Shown here one piece after another: positions 1 to 11,445 of a stretch of 64,000 nucleotides of DNA. This DNA is from Cystobasidiopsis lactophilus (taxonomy: Eukaryota > Basidiomycota > Agaricostilbomycetes > Agaricostilbales > Chionosphaeraceae): assembly GCA_001599975.1 (NCBI GenBank), contig BCIO01000004.1, positions 3,011,328 to 3,075,327 of the forward strand, in the 5' to 3' direction. The notes below the pieces were generated by a model. It had not been told where the DNA came from. It ran no database searches and saw nothing but the letters and a program-made list of their open reading frames with translations. Each line of letters opens with the position of its first letter. Within the stretch, counting starts at the first letter, position 1. The position numbers and the translations under genes were made by a program.

Positions 1-2060
1 GGACGAGAATCCGGGAGTCCTTCATGCAGAACAGCGCCGAATCAGGGTCGTGTAGTGTCACACAATCGTCGTAGAGCATGGGATAGTAGGATAAAGAAAC
101 GAACTGGGCGTACACAGGATCAATTAGCCAGAACCGGCGTCTGGGCTTGAGCTCACTTTTGTAGCCATGATCTGCGAGACACAACGTCGACAAAATATCA
201 CTGTTAGAGTCGTCACAGTCGTCAGATGATCAAGTAAGGCGTACGGCTTGCGCGGCTTGGGCTGCGACATAATCCTTGAAGCCATCTCGCCAAGCTTGCG
301 TAGGGCCGTCCAAAGCTTGTTGCTGAAATCCATCGATTAGTGAGTCACTATAAGTTCAAAAGAGACAGTGAGCTCACAAAGATACCGGTTTGAAGCAAAG
401 CAAGAAGCGCCGCCGTGTCTGTCTGTAAGAGCTCGTAGTGGCGATCGTCTAATTTCTCCTGTATATAGGCAGCAGCTCTTGGAAACTGATTTGATGTGGA
501 GTTAGAGGTCAGGTCGGACAACGCGATGTAGGAACGGAAGAGCATACGCCAAGAAGTCCGCCGGATCTCACCCACTGGATGACAGCAGGCCGGATATTTA
601 CCATGACGCTGAAAACCGCATCTGTGATGGACCCATAATGATGTATTTCAGAGATCTCGAACAACCAAGCCAACTTACCAGCGACCTGCAACGTCGGCCT
701 GAGTGTGGTGCAGTAGTCGACAAGCTGCCTGGTCCATGGCGAGTCTTGAAGGACGATGTAACTGAAGCAGTGGGTTTCAGCATACTTGATCTCCCGCGAG
801 GGATCATTGGAGAGCTTACCCCACCGACGACCTGACGAAGTCAGGTATGACAGAAGGCTTGAGGTCGGCAGTCACAAAGGGATACGAAGTTGCCAGCTCT
901 TTCGTCAGCTCATCGAACAGGGAGCTATCTTTGAATTCCCGAAGGATGGTATACTGCTCGGCGTAGAACTGATGAATGGAGTAAAGGCCCCAAGCAAAGC
1001 GCCAACTAATGGGCACAGCAACAGTGAGCGGCAGCACAAGATAAAGTCTTGCGGTGTGCGTACGATTGAATGGCATCTTCAGATGTACCCCATGCTTTAG
1101 CTGGTGGCTTGCAAGAAGAGCCTGTCAATCGAGATTAGCCAGCTTCTGACCGGATTGTTGAGCCCCTCACGGTCGTGGATGCTGCAATAATCGTACACGA
1201 GTGGTGTGTCGACGACTCGATTGGTCTGAAGGAATGCCATCAGCGGTGATAGATCGCAGGACAAGGCTGGCCTACGTTCAAAGATTTCCAGAAAGCCTCG
1301 ACAAATCCACCTGGCCCGTAGCGCTTAGGCATCTTGTTCTGGATCCATTCGCGAGCCCAGGTCATAGTGTCATCCCATTCTAGAAGCGTATGAGCGAAAG
1401 CTGGGTGGCACTTGGTAATCAGTGGACCCACCGCCGCTTGGGCCAGAATTTTGGCGGGCGGCAATGCTAGCCGAGTCCTTGGTTGCTCGTGGTGACAGCG
1501 AAGAAGGCTGGTCGGAGAGATCTCGCTTCTTGATGGGATGTTCGGTCGGATCACCCCAGGCTGGGCATTTGATGTCGACTTGTCGCTGGATCTTGGAGAA
1601 GGCTGCTGTTGGTACACGTCCCTCGATGGCCTTCTCCAGCTTATCAGCAAATCGCACGAAGGATTTGACGTTCTCCAAGGGGAATTTGTAGGTGCAGGAT
1701 GCCCGAGACCATCTGTAATTCTGCGGTGGTGAGCTCGCAACAGAGTCCAGAAGCTGAGGGGACTAACGGTCCCAGTTGGAAATGCCAGTGATCCAGTTCT
1801 TTGTTCAAGCTCTTTCTGCGAGCGTCCATGCCAGGCCGAACGGCGGACTTGTATCCTGCGCGAGAGAAGCTGTCCTTGTTGAATTTCTTCAAGCCTTGCG
1901 CATAAAGAGCAGAGGCCATTTGAGCTTGAGCGAGCTCCACCTTGGCTGTAGGAGCGAGCCTGCATTAGATCGACCGCAAGGGCGCCAGAGACGAGCGGCC
2001 ACACCAAGATCAAAGTTCTGGTCGTAGTCCTTGTCCGACGGGCGACGACGGCTAGTAGAC
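1..2060 (-). CDS. Unrecognised multi-exon protein, 3' end outside window
   Basis: The minus strand between about 2060 and 1 holds a chain of open stretches with protein-like composition broken by candidate introns. Examples are a block starting KVELAQAQMASALYAQGL near 1940, a block with WDDTMTWAREWI near 1350, a hydrophobic block LYLVLPLTVAVPISWRFAWG near 1040 that could be a membrane segment, and a block RRRFWLIDPVYAQFVSL that runs off the left edge near position 1. The exon joins are uncertain, the start is not fixed, and the C-terminus lies outside the window. I do not recognise a family. At least one membrane helix is possible. It is divergent from the glutathione S-transferase gene to its right. 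Confidence 0.4.
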
Positions 2061-2918
2061 ACGCCGCGAGAGGCGAGAGTAACTGTAGTGTTGACGACGG
2101 TTGATTAGCTCTTGTTCAATAGGCAAGAAGAGCCAAACAAACACGCACCATTGTCCGCGCAAACCGACATCAACAAGCACAACCCCAAACCCAGCGCCGC
2201 CATCCAATTCAACATGCCGGTCATCACTTCCAGAGCTCCACAGCAAGTGTGCTGTTGTCGGTGTCTGCCAAGAAGACATCGCACAAACTGCGAGCCTCCT
2301 TGTTTTGATCATTGGGCAACAAAAGCGGCGATCATTTGCTCGTGGCCGGCAGAAGTCCGGCACGCCCAATCAAACACGTCCAAACGATTCAGAGCATGTT
2401 CAGGCAGTAAAACATACAGACGCGCCGCTTCGATGGCCATACCGCAGTTGGGCGTCGAGGAGGGAGAGCGCGACGAGCGAATTCATTAAGTTGGCCAGCG
2501 ACGTCGGCGGTCATGGCGGCGGCTCCGCAATGGTTTCCTTACTGTCGATATGTCGATCTCGTGGTCAATGGAAGGCAAGTATCACTATTTCGCGACGAAG
2601 TGCCCGGATTTTGAGGCGGCGAGCCGCTGGCCAGCTTCGAAACACCATGATGTCTTGCTTCTCACTTCCCTGCCCGCCAGTAGAGGACATTTCGCCCCCT
2701 TCTGTCGAATGACTACACTATATGCTCTTGGAGGCTTGCATGAGAGCTCTCGGCGTGCTTGCCGCCTCAACAACCGCGCCTAAAACAGCGGGCTTCGGAC
2801 GTCCGCCATTGCTCCTCTCCTGCTGGCCAAGCGCTATCCTTGCTGCTTTGATTCTTTGCTTTGTTCCCTGACCGCCAGTTGTGTTGATTTGCCAGTTTGA
2901 CTTGCAAGAGTTTCGACA
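2061..2918. other. Intergenic, probable divergent promoter region
   Basis: No gene is supported here. Open frames exist on both strands but have no recognisable protein character and no sensible introns. The stretch separates two divergent genes and is C/T-rich just before the glutathione S-transferase start. Confidence 0.4.
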
Positions 2919-3840
2919 ATGAGCGGCTTGGTTCTTCACGGCAATTGGGCTTCGGTCTGCACCCAGCGCGTCAACGTTGTGCTCAAAGCCAAAAAGGTCG
3001 ACGTTGAGATTGTCGGGAATGGGGAAGCGGCTTGGATTAAAGACGAGGCCTACGTCAAATCCCTGCAGCCTTTTGGCCAAATGCCGGCCTTGGTCGATGG
3101 CGATTTCAAGCTCTTCGAGTCGCGCGCTAGTACGTTTTCCCTACCTCTATTCTGTCTGACTCTGGTAAAAGAGACACTCTTTCTACAGTATGCATCTACA
3201 TCGCCACGAAGTTCCGCTCTCAAGGCCTCGACTTGCTTCCGGCCGTCGACGACCTGCAAGGCTGGGCCAAGTTCAACGAAGCTTTCTCGTCCGAGGCTAC
3301 CAACTTTGACCCTTACGTTTTTGGGATTGCCAACGAAATCGTGTTTAAGAAGTGCGTAGTGCCTTTAACTGCGAAAGCAACAACTCATGGCAAAATTTGG
3401 CAGAATTTTTCAAGGACTGGATCCCGATCCTGCCACTGTAGAATTCTGCACAAAGACACTGGACGCCAAGCTCAAGGGCTACGATATCCTTCTGTCGACC
3501 CAAAAGTATGTGGCTGGCGACAAGCTCACCTTGGCTGACCTCTTCCATCTACCTTTGGGCAAGAGTGCGCGTCATCTCTTTCAAGGCCAAAGATTTGGGT
3601 TAAACTCGAATTACCTACTTAGTTGCTCAAGATGTCGGCAAAGCTGAGGGCCTCACCGCCTACTCCAATGTGGCCCGATGGTGGTCCGACATCACTGCCT
3701 TGGACATCTGTGCGTGCGCTCATCGTGTTCGAGGATCAGACCCTGAGCATTCCTTTGATTCAGGGAAAGCTACGCTGGAGGACTCGGATGCTGCGATTGT
3801 TCTCGGCCAAGAATTGGCGGCGAAGGCCAATGCCAAATGA
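2919..3840 (+). CDS. Glutathione S-transferase, phi-like
   Basis: Cytosolic enzyme expected to conjugate glutathione to electrophiles. Five exons (2919-3129, 3189-3351, 3404-3564, 3623-3709, 3764-3840) with GT-AG introns give 232 residues in frame, the normal family length. The N-terminal thioredoxin-like domain starts MSGLVLHGNWASVCTQRV, where the Cys-Thr-Gln-Arg-Val stretch resembles phi-class active sites. The cis-proline segment FGQMPALVDGD is followed by the glutathione-binding FESRAI. The C-terminal helical domain carries KYVAGDKLTLADLFHLP, the usual N-capping box and hydrophobic staple of GSTs. Substrate and class are inferred from these motifs. The call as a GST is secure, the class less so. 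Confidence 0.9.
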
Positions 3841-3970
3841 CTTTCTTGGGCTCCGTCTTTCGCATCTAAAGATTTCATCCGCGGCTTGTGTTGGATTTAC
3901 CATTGTGGATGTACTCTGCCCTGCTTTTATGGAGACTCGTACGAGCCACTCAGGGACGCCTGCCCAAGCC

Positions 3971-4472
3971 TCAATCGTCCTCCACCTTTTCGATGAACGC
4001 GATGAGCACCGACAGATCTTCAACCAAGACCGTGTCCGTTTCCATGCAAATGTATCCCGATAGGTCGATTCTTGTCTCCGAGAATGCCCAGAGTCCGGTG
4101 GGGTGGTGCTTCTGCAAGGTGAACAGCTGGCGGCCTTTGTCCAAGTCCTCCACATTGATAGCAGCATCGCGCTCGTTCCTTCATGACCGACGTTAAAGTC
4201 ATTCTCTCATTTGATTCTAGAGCGCAAAGCGAGAGAGCAGACCTCAACATTTCCAAAACCTCTTTCTCCCAACAGTCTTTGACTGTGTGTCCAAAATCGA
4301 GGTAGTGCCCATAAGCGTCGACGAATGTTGTGGGTTGGTAAACGCGCTTGGCATCCTCTATCTTGTTAAAGGAGGGCTTGGACATGAGCCGCACCAGCGG
4401 GACCAAGAAGTCGTCCCATTGCTCCTTCTTCACTGGACACGGAACATGTTGGCCGGTAGTATCGCTTGCCAT
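3971..4472 (-). CDS. Unknown small protein, paralogue 1 of a tandem pair
   Basis: Two exons (4472-4243 and 4178-3971) joined by a 64-nt GT-AG intron give 145 residues. It is paralogous to the gene at 4710-5211. Both share the pattern DAYxHxxDFGHTxKxxWxKxVLxML just before the intron and DLDxGRxLFxLQxHxxxxLW after it, and both end with a VxxLSxLxAFIExxED tail. The intron lies at the same codon and phase in both. The start was placed at MASDTTG because it matches the paralogue's first ATG, but the frame stays open up to 4613, so a longer protein is possible. No known domain was recognised and there is no signal peptide or membrane segment. A soluble cytosolic or nuclear protein is likely. Confidence 0.65.
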
Positions 4473-4709
4473 TTCTGATCTTGGATGTTGCGGATCAAGA
4501 GTGAAAAGCCCTGTCTCCAAACTGGCTGTGGGGATTGCGGGCATAAAGTTTGTGAAAGTTTGACCAGGACCGTTTGCTATCTCTGTTCCGAGCGGCAGCA
4601 ATGCTTGTCTCACCCAACGATTTCATTTGGTTGTAAAGACCCCGTTCCTTGCATCCTCAACAAGGTTAGAAAGGTTACACCAACAGAGAATGCTCCGCGC
4701 CCTGCCCCC

Positions 4710-5211
4710 TCAATCCTCCAACGCCTCGATGAAGGCAACAAGGTCGGACAGGTTCTTGACCACAACAGAAGCCCTAGACAAGCTGGTCATGTTGCGCCAT
4801 CTAGTAATGTCGACCTTGAACTGGGTGAAAACCCAAAGGTCCGTCTCAAGATGACGCTGCAGAGAGAAGAGCAGTCGACCGCGGTCAAGGTCGTCGACGG
4901 TAATAGCACCATCCTTCTCCTCCCTTTTCAAACGTTCCCAAAGCTTCAAATCAGCCGGAATCGGGATGATGCGGTTACAAAATGGCAAACCTCAACATTT
5001 GTAGAACCTGCTTGTCCCAATATTCCTTGCGCGTGTGGCCAAAGTCGACCGAATGCCGGTAGGCATCCCGGAAACTGGTAGGTCTGCAGAACTGCGTTGT
5101 GTCGGAAGACATGTCCACGAAGACTTCCGTCAATGGGTTCGCAGAAAGTGCTGTGATCGTTTTGGGATCAATTGGACAAGGCAAAGGCTTGCGGAAGGGC
5201 CCGGATGTCAT
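4710..5211 (-). CDS. Unknown small protein, paralogue 2 of a tandem pair
   Basis: Two exons (5211-4991 and 4923-4710) with a 67-nt GT-AG intron give 144 residues. The first in-frame ATG begins MTSGPFRKPLPCPID. The frame is open a little further upstream, but without an ATG. The middle carries DAYRHSVDFGHTRKEYWDK and the second exon GAITVDDLDRGRLLFSLQ, both clearly matching the neighbour at 3971-4472. Same strand, adjacency and identical intron position show a local duplication. The two copies have diverged greatly in the N-terminal third while the DFGHT and DLDxGR blocks are kept, so those blocks probably carry the function. Function unknown. Confidence 0.65.
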
Positions 5212-5473
5212 CTGCTGTTCGTGAGGTATGGTTGATGATGACAAGAAGCTGAAGAAGCACGCCGATCTTCAATGTGTGGAGACTTCGAGCACAAAGTTCA
5301 ACGGTCGATTGCCCAGTCACCTCTCCTTACTGTTCGAAAGCACATCTGGTACCCAAGCGGTGTTTAGGCGTAGGAAAATAGGAGTTCGTTAGGAATAGAA
5401 TTGTGCGCTGTGCGCCGATCCTTTACAGTGTGTACCTCTTTGCAATCAAATGTCCGTGTCCGTAGAAAGATGC

Positions 5474-5932
5474 TTAGCATCCGCCTCCGTCGCCTCCACC
5501 ACCACCACCTCCGCCGCCATCTCCTCCGCCGCCTCCTGCGTTCGTGTGAGCTTTCGCGGGGGAAAGAGCCAAAGAAAGTTGGCTCACCGTCGCCACCTCC
5601 CGTGTAGCTTCCTCCGCCTCCACCGCCCGAACCTAAGGAGAGGAAGCATAAGAACAATTAGTGTAGCACGAGGGAACGCTCTTACTATCGGCATAGCGTC
5701 TCTTGGGCAAGAAGCCGGGAGGGAACATTGAGCCGCCGGTGGGCGACTGCCAGCTGGCGAGCTCCTGCCTCTTCCTTAGGATGAACTCGCGCTGCTTCTG
5801 GAGCTTGCGTGCATCCCTTTCTGCTTGAGAAGTGCCGCTGAGCGTGTCCTTGAGCCATTCGCCGACGCCCCTTCGGCGGGTGCTTCCGCTGCCCGCTGCA
5901 GCGACCGAAGCGCTCTGAAATGCCTCGGTCAT
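5474..5932 (-). CDS. Small protein with charged helix and glycine-only C-terminus
   Basis: Three exons (5932-5686, 5632-5588, 5535-5474) with two GT-AG introns of 52-53 nt give 117 residues. The first two thirds hold a basic segment STRRRGVGEWLKDTLSG followed by a charged helix rich in Arg, Lys, Gln and Glu (about residues 38-60), and a PPGFLPKRRYAD motif. The last third, encoded across exons 2 and 3, is almost pure glycine with scattered Asp and ends Gly-Gly-Gly-Cys. The splice choices are supported because all three exons only keep frame together, and other joins stop at once. The tail could be a disordered or cell-wall type sequence, but no signal peptide is seen. Function unknown. Confidence 0.6.
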
Positions 5933-6694
5933 TGGACGAGTTGGTAGGATTGATACGAATGAAGTCTTTAGGTGAAGTAACGAATTAAGAAGCGATGCAG
6001 AGGCGAGCTACTCGGCTGGGCGAGAGGGAGGCACGTTTTGGAAGGCGAGGAGTCAGGGAAGTGGGTAGCCGCTCTTCAGCCGCGATCAATGCGAGAGAAG
6101 GCAAGCCGAAATGGAACACTTGAAACAGGGGAGAATTACAGGCTAGCGATAGGCCGCATTGTGTCAGACGCCAAGCGCATCGGCAAAACGAGGAGGAGCT
6201 CGAGCTCGAGCGAGGTGGCGAATTAGTGGCGGCTAGCAGGCAGTGGCAATACGACCTGGTAATTATTCTGTCAACTCAACTCCAGCAAAAGAGACACCGA
6301 ATAGGCTGAAGAGACAAAGTCAGCTCGCAAAAAGGCGCAGTGGCAGTTTCTCTCCAAGCCTCAAGTTTGCCGCCAAACGGCCTTGAGGCCCAACTGTGGG
6401 ACGTTTCATGGTCTCAAAAGGATTACAGAGCAGAAGATATGGTTCCAGTGATATGGAAGTGCAGCTATAGATAAGGCACAACAGTGATATTGTACAAGGT
6501 GGCAATGCCAAACGCAGCCTGTTTTCCATACAACTCGTTGCAGGTGCTGGCAGCAGCAACACACTGCAAGTCATCGGAGACGATACCAAAGCAACTGAGA
6601 GGGCAAGCAAATCTCTTCGAGCACGAATCTCCCCACTCCAGCAACTTTGGTCAAAAGCGAGAAGCGCTCTGGAGTTGCAGGGGAGTGCCAATCT
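5933..6694. other. Intergenic region
   Basis: Upstream of the glycine-tail gene and downstream of the RWD-like gene. Only short open frames without protein character are present. It probably holds the promoter of the former and the 3' untranslated region of the latter. Confidence 0.4.
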
Positions 6695-7902
6695 TCATGC
6701 CGGAAACACGAATTCGGGACGATAGAGAAGACCCCATAGCTCCGCTCTTGCCCGAGCCCGCAGCCCATCCAGTGCATTGACCGCCAAGGCTTGCCAGCCA
6801 TCGGCAATTTCGTTGCCGGCGAGCACCCGGACGGCGACTGACACGGCGTCTTCCAAAGTAACCATCTCGCGCTGGCCCAATTCGGCCTCGACTTTGGCGG
6901 CGGCCTTCTTGCCCGCCCGGCCAACGGACGCCACCAGGAACGTGTGGCCAAGCCCGTAGTTGCTCGGCCCGTCGATGTAAAGCTTGAACTCGCCATACGC
7001 TGGTTTGAAAGGCGGTCCATCTTGTTGATCGGGCAGCCTGATGGAACCCTGACTTCAATGTTGATCCGTCGCTAAAAAGGAATTCTCTCACACAATTTTG
7101 AAGACGAATTCGCCAATGTAGGCCCCTTGCTTCACTGCGCATCGAAATTTGAGATCACTCGGAAGGTGCGGAAACGAAAAGAGGACCAACCTAGCAACTG
7201 AGAACTGGGCACATTGCACTTGTCAAACAGCCGGCGGGCGTGCTCATTGAACAGCGCCAGGCCAACAGCTGATTCGATGCTCTCTTGGAAGTCTGAGATG
7301 GCATCTGGTGGCGGAGGAGAGAGCTTGGAATGCGTCTCGGGGTAGTTGATGTGGGCTGGTTCAGGCCCAGGAGAGAGCGACATGTCGACGTTGGAGTCGG
7401 CGTCCTCGGAACCCAAGGAAAAGCGGGAAGTGATGAGATCATCTTCTTTTTGCTTTGGAGAAAGATCGCAAGGGAGCACAGAGTGAGACTTCTTGCGGGC
7501 GTTGCGAAGGAAAGGGCGAAAGCTCTGCGGCTCGACCGAGGACGAGTCCTCTCTTTTGACTTTGGAGAGGTCGATGTCCCACGTCGCATCGTCTTCTTCT
7601 TTTACAACGATTGCATCAATGCTGCTCTCTGAGGTCTTTTGAGGCGGCTCTGGGCCGGGCGACATAGACATGCTGTCGAGGTCGAAATCTGAGTCGCCCA
7701 GAGGGAAGGACGGGCTGGAACTCGGAGACCCGGCATCGATTTGCTCTGGCGGCGAAAGCTGATCATAGACGAATGGAGAGCGAGGCAAGCTGGGGACGTG
7801 GCCAAAGCTGCGTCGCTCCACCCACGGCGACTCTTCCCTCTTCACAGGCCGGCCTAGGTCCCACAGGCTCTCGTTCAGCTCTTGATCTAGATACTCGTAC
7901 AT
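6695..7902 (-). CDS. RSFGHVP / RWD-like family protein, short member lacking the UBC domain
   Basis: Three exons (7902-7191, 7134-7094, 7048-6695) give 368 residues in frame. Residues 1-237 are acidic, Ser/Pro-rich and probably disordered. They contain VKREESPWVERRSFGHVP, a motif shared with the two other family members in this cluster, and end FNEHARRLFDKCN. A phase-1 intron follows, as in the 14016-16298 paralogue. Residues 238-350 form the shared RWD-like domain: YIGEFVF, then FKLYIDGPSNYGLGHTFL, then TLEDAVSVAVRVLAGNEIADGW. Unlike its relatives it stops soon after this domain and has no ubiquitin-conjugating fold. I saw no further matching exons downstream to 5933. It may be a truncated paralogue or a separate adaptor form. 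Function unknown, nuclear location guessed from the acidic Lys/Arg-patched N-terminus. Confidence 0.6.
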
Positions 7903-8453
7903 GAAGGTGGCTGGGCGGGGTTGTTGAGCAAGAATCGGGACTGGCAGAAGATCGTTCAAGTGACAGCAGAAGCCTTCCTCGGCGCCCGCTGCTCGTGGCC
8001 ACAACAGGATCCCGATCCTCGTCAGCAGATCTGGGCTGATTCGCGGTCATAGCTTTGATTTGTCGCCAGGACTGCAGCCCCTTCATTTGTACCAAGGCCC
8101 CGGGCGGCTTTGCGTTGCCAGACTCGGAATCGACATGTGAGTGAGGGCTTGACGCGCCCGCGGCAGGCTGAGGACAATCTCATTATGATGCAAAGCAGCA
8201 AAAACAGCAGGGAAAAGGACAGAAAGGCAGTTTGTTGCGATCCAACCTTGCAAGGGCTGAGCAAGAGCGAAAGGCAGAATTGGTTTACAATATCCGAGGC
8301 TTCCGCTGGTGGCAAAGTGCAGCTAAAGGACCAGAAACAATGCAGAGGATGCGGACGAAGGTACAAGTGAGAAGCACAACGAAACACGGGCACAAAGAGT
8401 TGGAACGAAGGAAGGAAGTGCGCTTTTGATCGGTTGACTTTGTCTCTTGGCTT
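7903..8453. other. Intergenic region between two family members
   Basis: No supported exon. An open frame continues upstream of the chosen start of the short family member but without conserved motifs. It probably contains that gene's promoter and the 3' end of the larger paralogue. Confidence 0.35.
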
Positions 8454-11445
8454 TTACTTGTTGCTGAGGTTGGCCAGCTCAGTGGCGAGTTCTTCGAACT
8501 CTGAGCTCTTCTCCCAGCAGTTGATGAAGCATGCCTCCTGAGAAGAGACTTAATATGAACAGGAGGTCCATATCGAGAGTAGGGGATGGCCATACCTCAT
8601 AAGCCCTGATTTCTTCAGCCACAGTGAACCTGAGGTGAGTTCGTACAGAGTTCAGCGAGACAATCGAAGGATGCGGCTTGGAACGGCTGCTCACCTTCTG
8701 TGCGAAAAGGGAAGAGCCAATCGGAGGTTGCTGGACTTGATTTCTTCTCGAATCGTGGCCGCCAAGGTGGAGAAGACTGCCAACCGACTCTTTACTCAAG
8801 GAAGTCTGGGATAGAAAGCGGAGACTTGCGTTCGGTCAAGAAGTCGCACGCGCATGGTGTCCAGCCAGAGGCGGTGAGCTCCTTGATCTGCGCCAGCCAG
8901 ATTCAATGACATTCAGTATGTGTGCGAAATGAACCTACCACGATATAGTTGGTCCTGGACCCAGCACTTTGAATGAGCGAAGCTGAAGGAATAGACAGAA
9001 CACTGCTCACTCGATGACAGGGCCCACGTTGACATCGCTGTCGGGCAAAGCAAAGGTGGGCTCTCGCATCTTCATGACTGCTGGAGAATACGGGTGCTGT
9101 CGCGAGAAAAGCGACTCGATCACGATGGGAGTGCCACCGCCATTCTCGCCCAGCAACTCGATGAGCCAGTGTCGCAAGTTGCCATTGACCACCTTGATTT
9201 GAAGGTTCTTGCTGTCCATGGTGCCTTGCAGATACTGAAGATGGCGCTCCAGACAAGCCAGGACCTGGCGTCGATCGCTGCGCGAGCCGCAAGTTCAGCG
9301 GAAATCCGAGATAGACGTCAGATCATCAAAACGTACTGGATGACCTCCAGTTCCAGTCCCGGAAGACCCTTCCAAAACTCCACAACAGAATCCGTGCTGA
9401 GCGCTTTGAGCACAGCGACGATGGCTTGCTCTAAGGTGGGCGCCATGCCGTCGAGCGCCTTCTCAATCTCAGCGATATTTTGAGACAAGCCGGCTCGTCG
9501 GAAGTCAGGGATGAAGAGTATAGAGTGACCTCGGCCATAAGTGGTTGGCAAAGTCGTAAAAAGGGAGAAGTGGCTAATGATGCCATGAGCAGGAGTTCAA
9601 ACCACACAAGAAAGACCACAAACAGGGCGTTGCCAGATGGTTTTCTGCAAATGCGCCATTTCAAAGTGAGTAAGAGCATTTAACGGCGTCAATCTCGCTT
9701 TCTCACCGCAAGGAAAAAGCCAAGCACATGGATTCGTTCAGATTTTTGCCGTGCTCCGCAACATCTGGAAGCACTAATGAGGCCTAGCTACAGGTATCAA
9801 AAGCAGCTTACCTTGCACGGTCAAAGTCGAGCCTATTGCTCGAGTCTTGGCGAGGATGCTGTCAACATGGCACCTGTAAAGCTCGAGGCCTATTTGGTGG
9901 TCGACAGACCACGTAGACACAGGCCTGCGCGCAGGAGCAGCTGGCACAGGGGACGCAGGCCAAGTTGGGGTAGGTGGTGCAGGCCAGGACGGAGTAGATG
10001 GCAGCGGTCGGCGGGCCGGCCTGTCTTGGAGCGAGCGCCACTCGGCCACGGCGCTGTCACCTAGGATGACTGCCAAGGCAATCTCAGCTGCTTGAACGAC
10101 GGTCGGTGAGCTGGTATCCAAGGCCTTTTGGATGTCATCCATATGAGCATCGTCCATGTCGAGGTCGCCAATGATGAAGACGTTGTTTTTGTAAACCCCA
10201 TAGGTGGCCGGCGTATCGAAATCGAGGGCGAACTTCCTGTGAACCAACCACCAATGAGCCAAATGCACTGTAAGATTTGAATTGGGCAGTATTGCGCACA
10301 CGAAGCCAATTGAGCGACTGCGTGCAAGGTTTAAGTTCAAGAATTTCTTATGTGAGCCTCATGTGCCTACGCGTACTGGCTGTGAGGATTGGCGGTTATT
10401 TGAAAGTGAATGCGGCCAGTGGGATGGTCGGCAACGAAGGCTAGACGTGTAGGGCAAGAGTCAATTTGAACATTTCTCCTCAGAGAGAGAAGGGCGTGCC
10501 GAAAACTGGGGAGTCCACGTGGTCGCACATGTCCAGCAGCTTGCCAACATCTTCATTGAAGACTTCAATAGGCGAGAGACCGATATTGTCGAAGACGCGA
10601 GAGCCGTGCAACGAAGATGGCGAAGGCTCGCGCATTTTGGGGAGACCGTAGTGCGATGCCATGTCCCAGTCGTCAGACAATTGATCCCTAGTTATTTGAC
10701 TAGCCGTCATGTCGACATCTCCAGTGCCAAGCTCCGGCGCTGGCTCGATAGGTGAAAGCGCTCGCTGGCCGACAGGCGTTTGAGCGCAGTCTTCGCGGCT
10801 GATTTCGGACCAGTCATCGTCAAGACCAAGAGGGCGATCGACTTCTTCAGGCACAACAGTTGGAGACTGGCTAGGGAGGTCAAAAACGGCGTGGGAGGTG
10901 GTGGTGAGCGCTGGAGCACCATTTTGCGGGATTTCGCCGTCTTCGAGGTCAGGCTCTTCTCCGACGGGGCCGTTGCTGTTTGGGACGGTCATTCGATTTG
11001 GGAGCGCTGGCTCGCCAACAGGGATGTGGCCGAAGGAGCGGCGAGCCGGAGTTGCGCTCATCTGGCGACCATCCTCCTCCTCCTCCTTGGGCTTCATCTC
11101 CACGTCTTCCTTGTCTTCTTTGACCCAATCTCCGAGTAAATGAGCTCCTTCGGCGACTTTGACTTCCTCCCCGTCTGATTGGGGTTGACCCTGGCCAGGC
11201 AGACCCGGATTGTTGAAGCCAGGATCAGTGAAGTCAAAGGCGTTGTGAGAGGAGCTGTTTATGCCGGGAAGAGCAGAGTCAGAAGAAAGCAGATCGTTTG
11301 AAAGTTGATGGGACCAGATTTGCTGCTGGTGTCCACTGGCAGAGTGGGCGGTCGGGCAGGAGGCAGCGATCAAGACCTGCTGAAGGCGAGCTTTGTAGCC
11401 CTCTTCCTCGGCATCGGAAGAGACACCAAGCATGTTCTGGGACAT
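8454..11445 (-). CDS. UBE2Q-like pseudo-E2 with two RWD-like repeats
   Basis: Eleven exons reconstruct 762-770 residues in frame. The only open choice is the donor at 8849 or 8825. Residues 1-305 are acidic and disordered with SATPARRSFGHIP. Two RWD-like repeats follow, each with an aromatic-PxTYG core: FALDFDTPATYGVYKNNVF and FSLFTTLPTTYGRGHSILF. Each repeat is followed by a helical segment ending in AEWRSL or VEFWKGL. A Pro-rich linker (residues about 400-440) separates them. From about residue 586 the chain resembles the UBE2Q type of ubiquitin-conjugating fold (HPYSPAVMKM, then IVIKELTASGWTP). UBE2Q enzymes have LCMELLTKQGW at the last motif, so the catalytic Cys position is Val here. The C-terminus continues in five small exons to EFEELATELANLSNK. 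An E2-variant scaffold rather than an active E2 is inferred. Confidence 0.6.

Noticed and set aside
2101-2712. A 203-codon open frame on the plus strand upstream of the GST gene
   Set aside because: Low-complexity Ser/Arg/Thr composition, no domain, and overlapping frames on both strands; more likely promoter sequence of the divergent genes.
4473-4613. Extended N-terminus of the first tandem paralogue
   Set aside because: The frame is open, but the paralogue's first ATG aligns with the downstream Met, so the shorter start was preferred; not excluded.
8792-8890. Stop after IPDFLE as the end of the two-repeat pseudo-E2 gene
   Set aside because: The paralogue continues past the same point, and an in-frame intron joins to conserved downstream exons ending at 8454.
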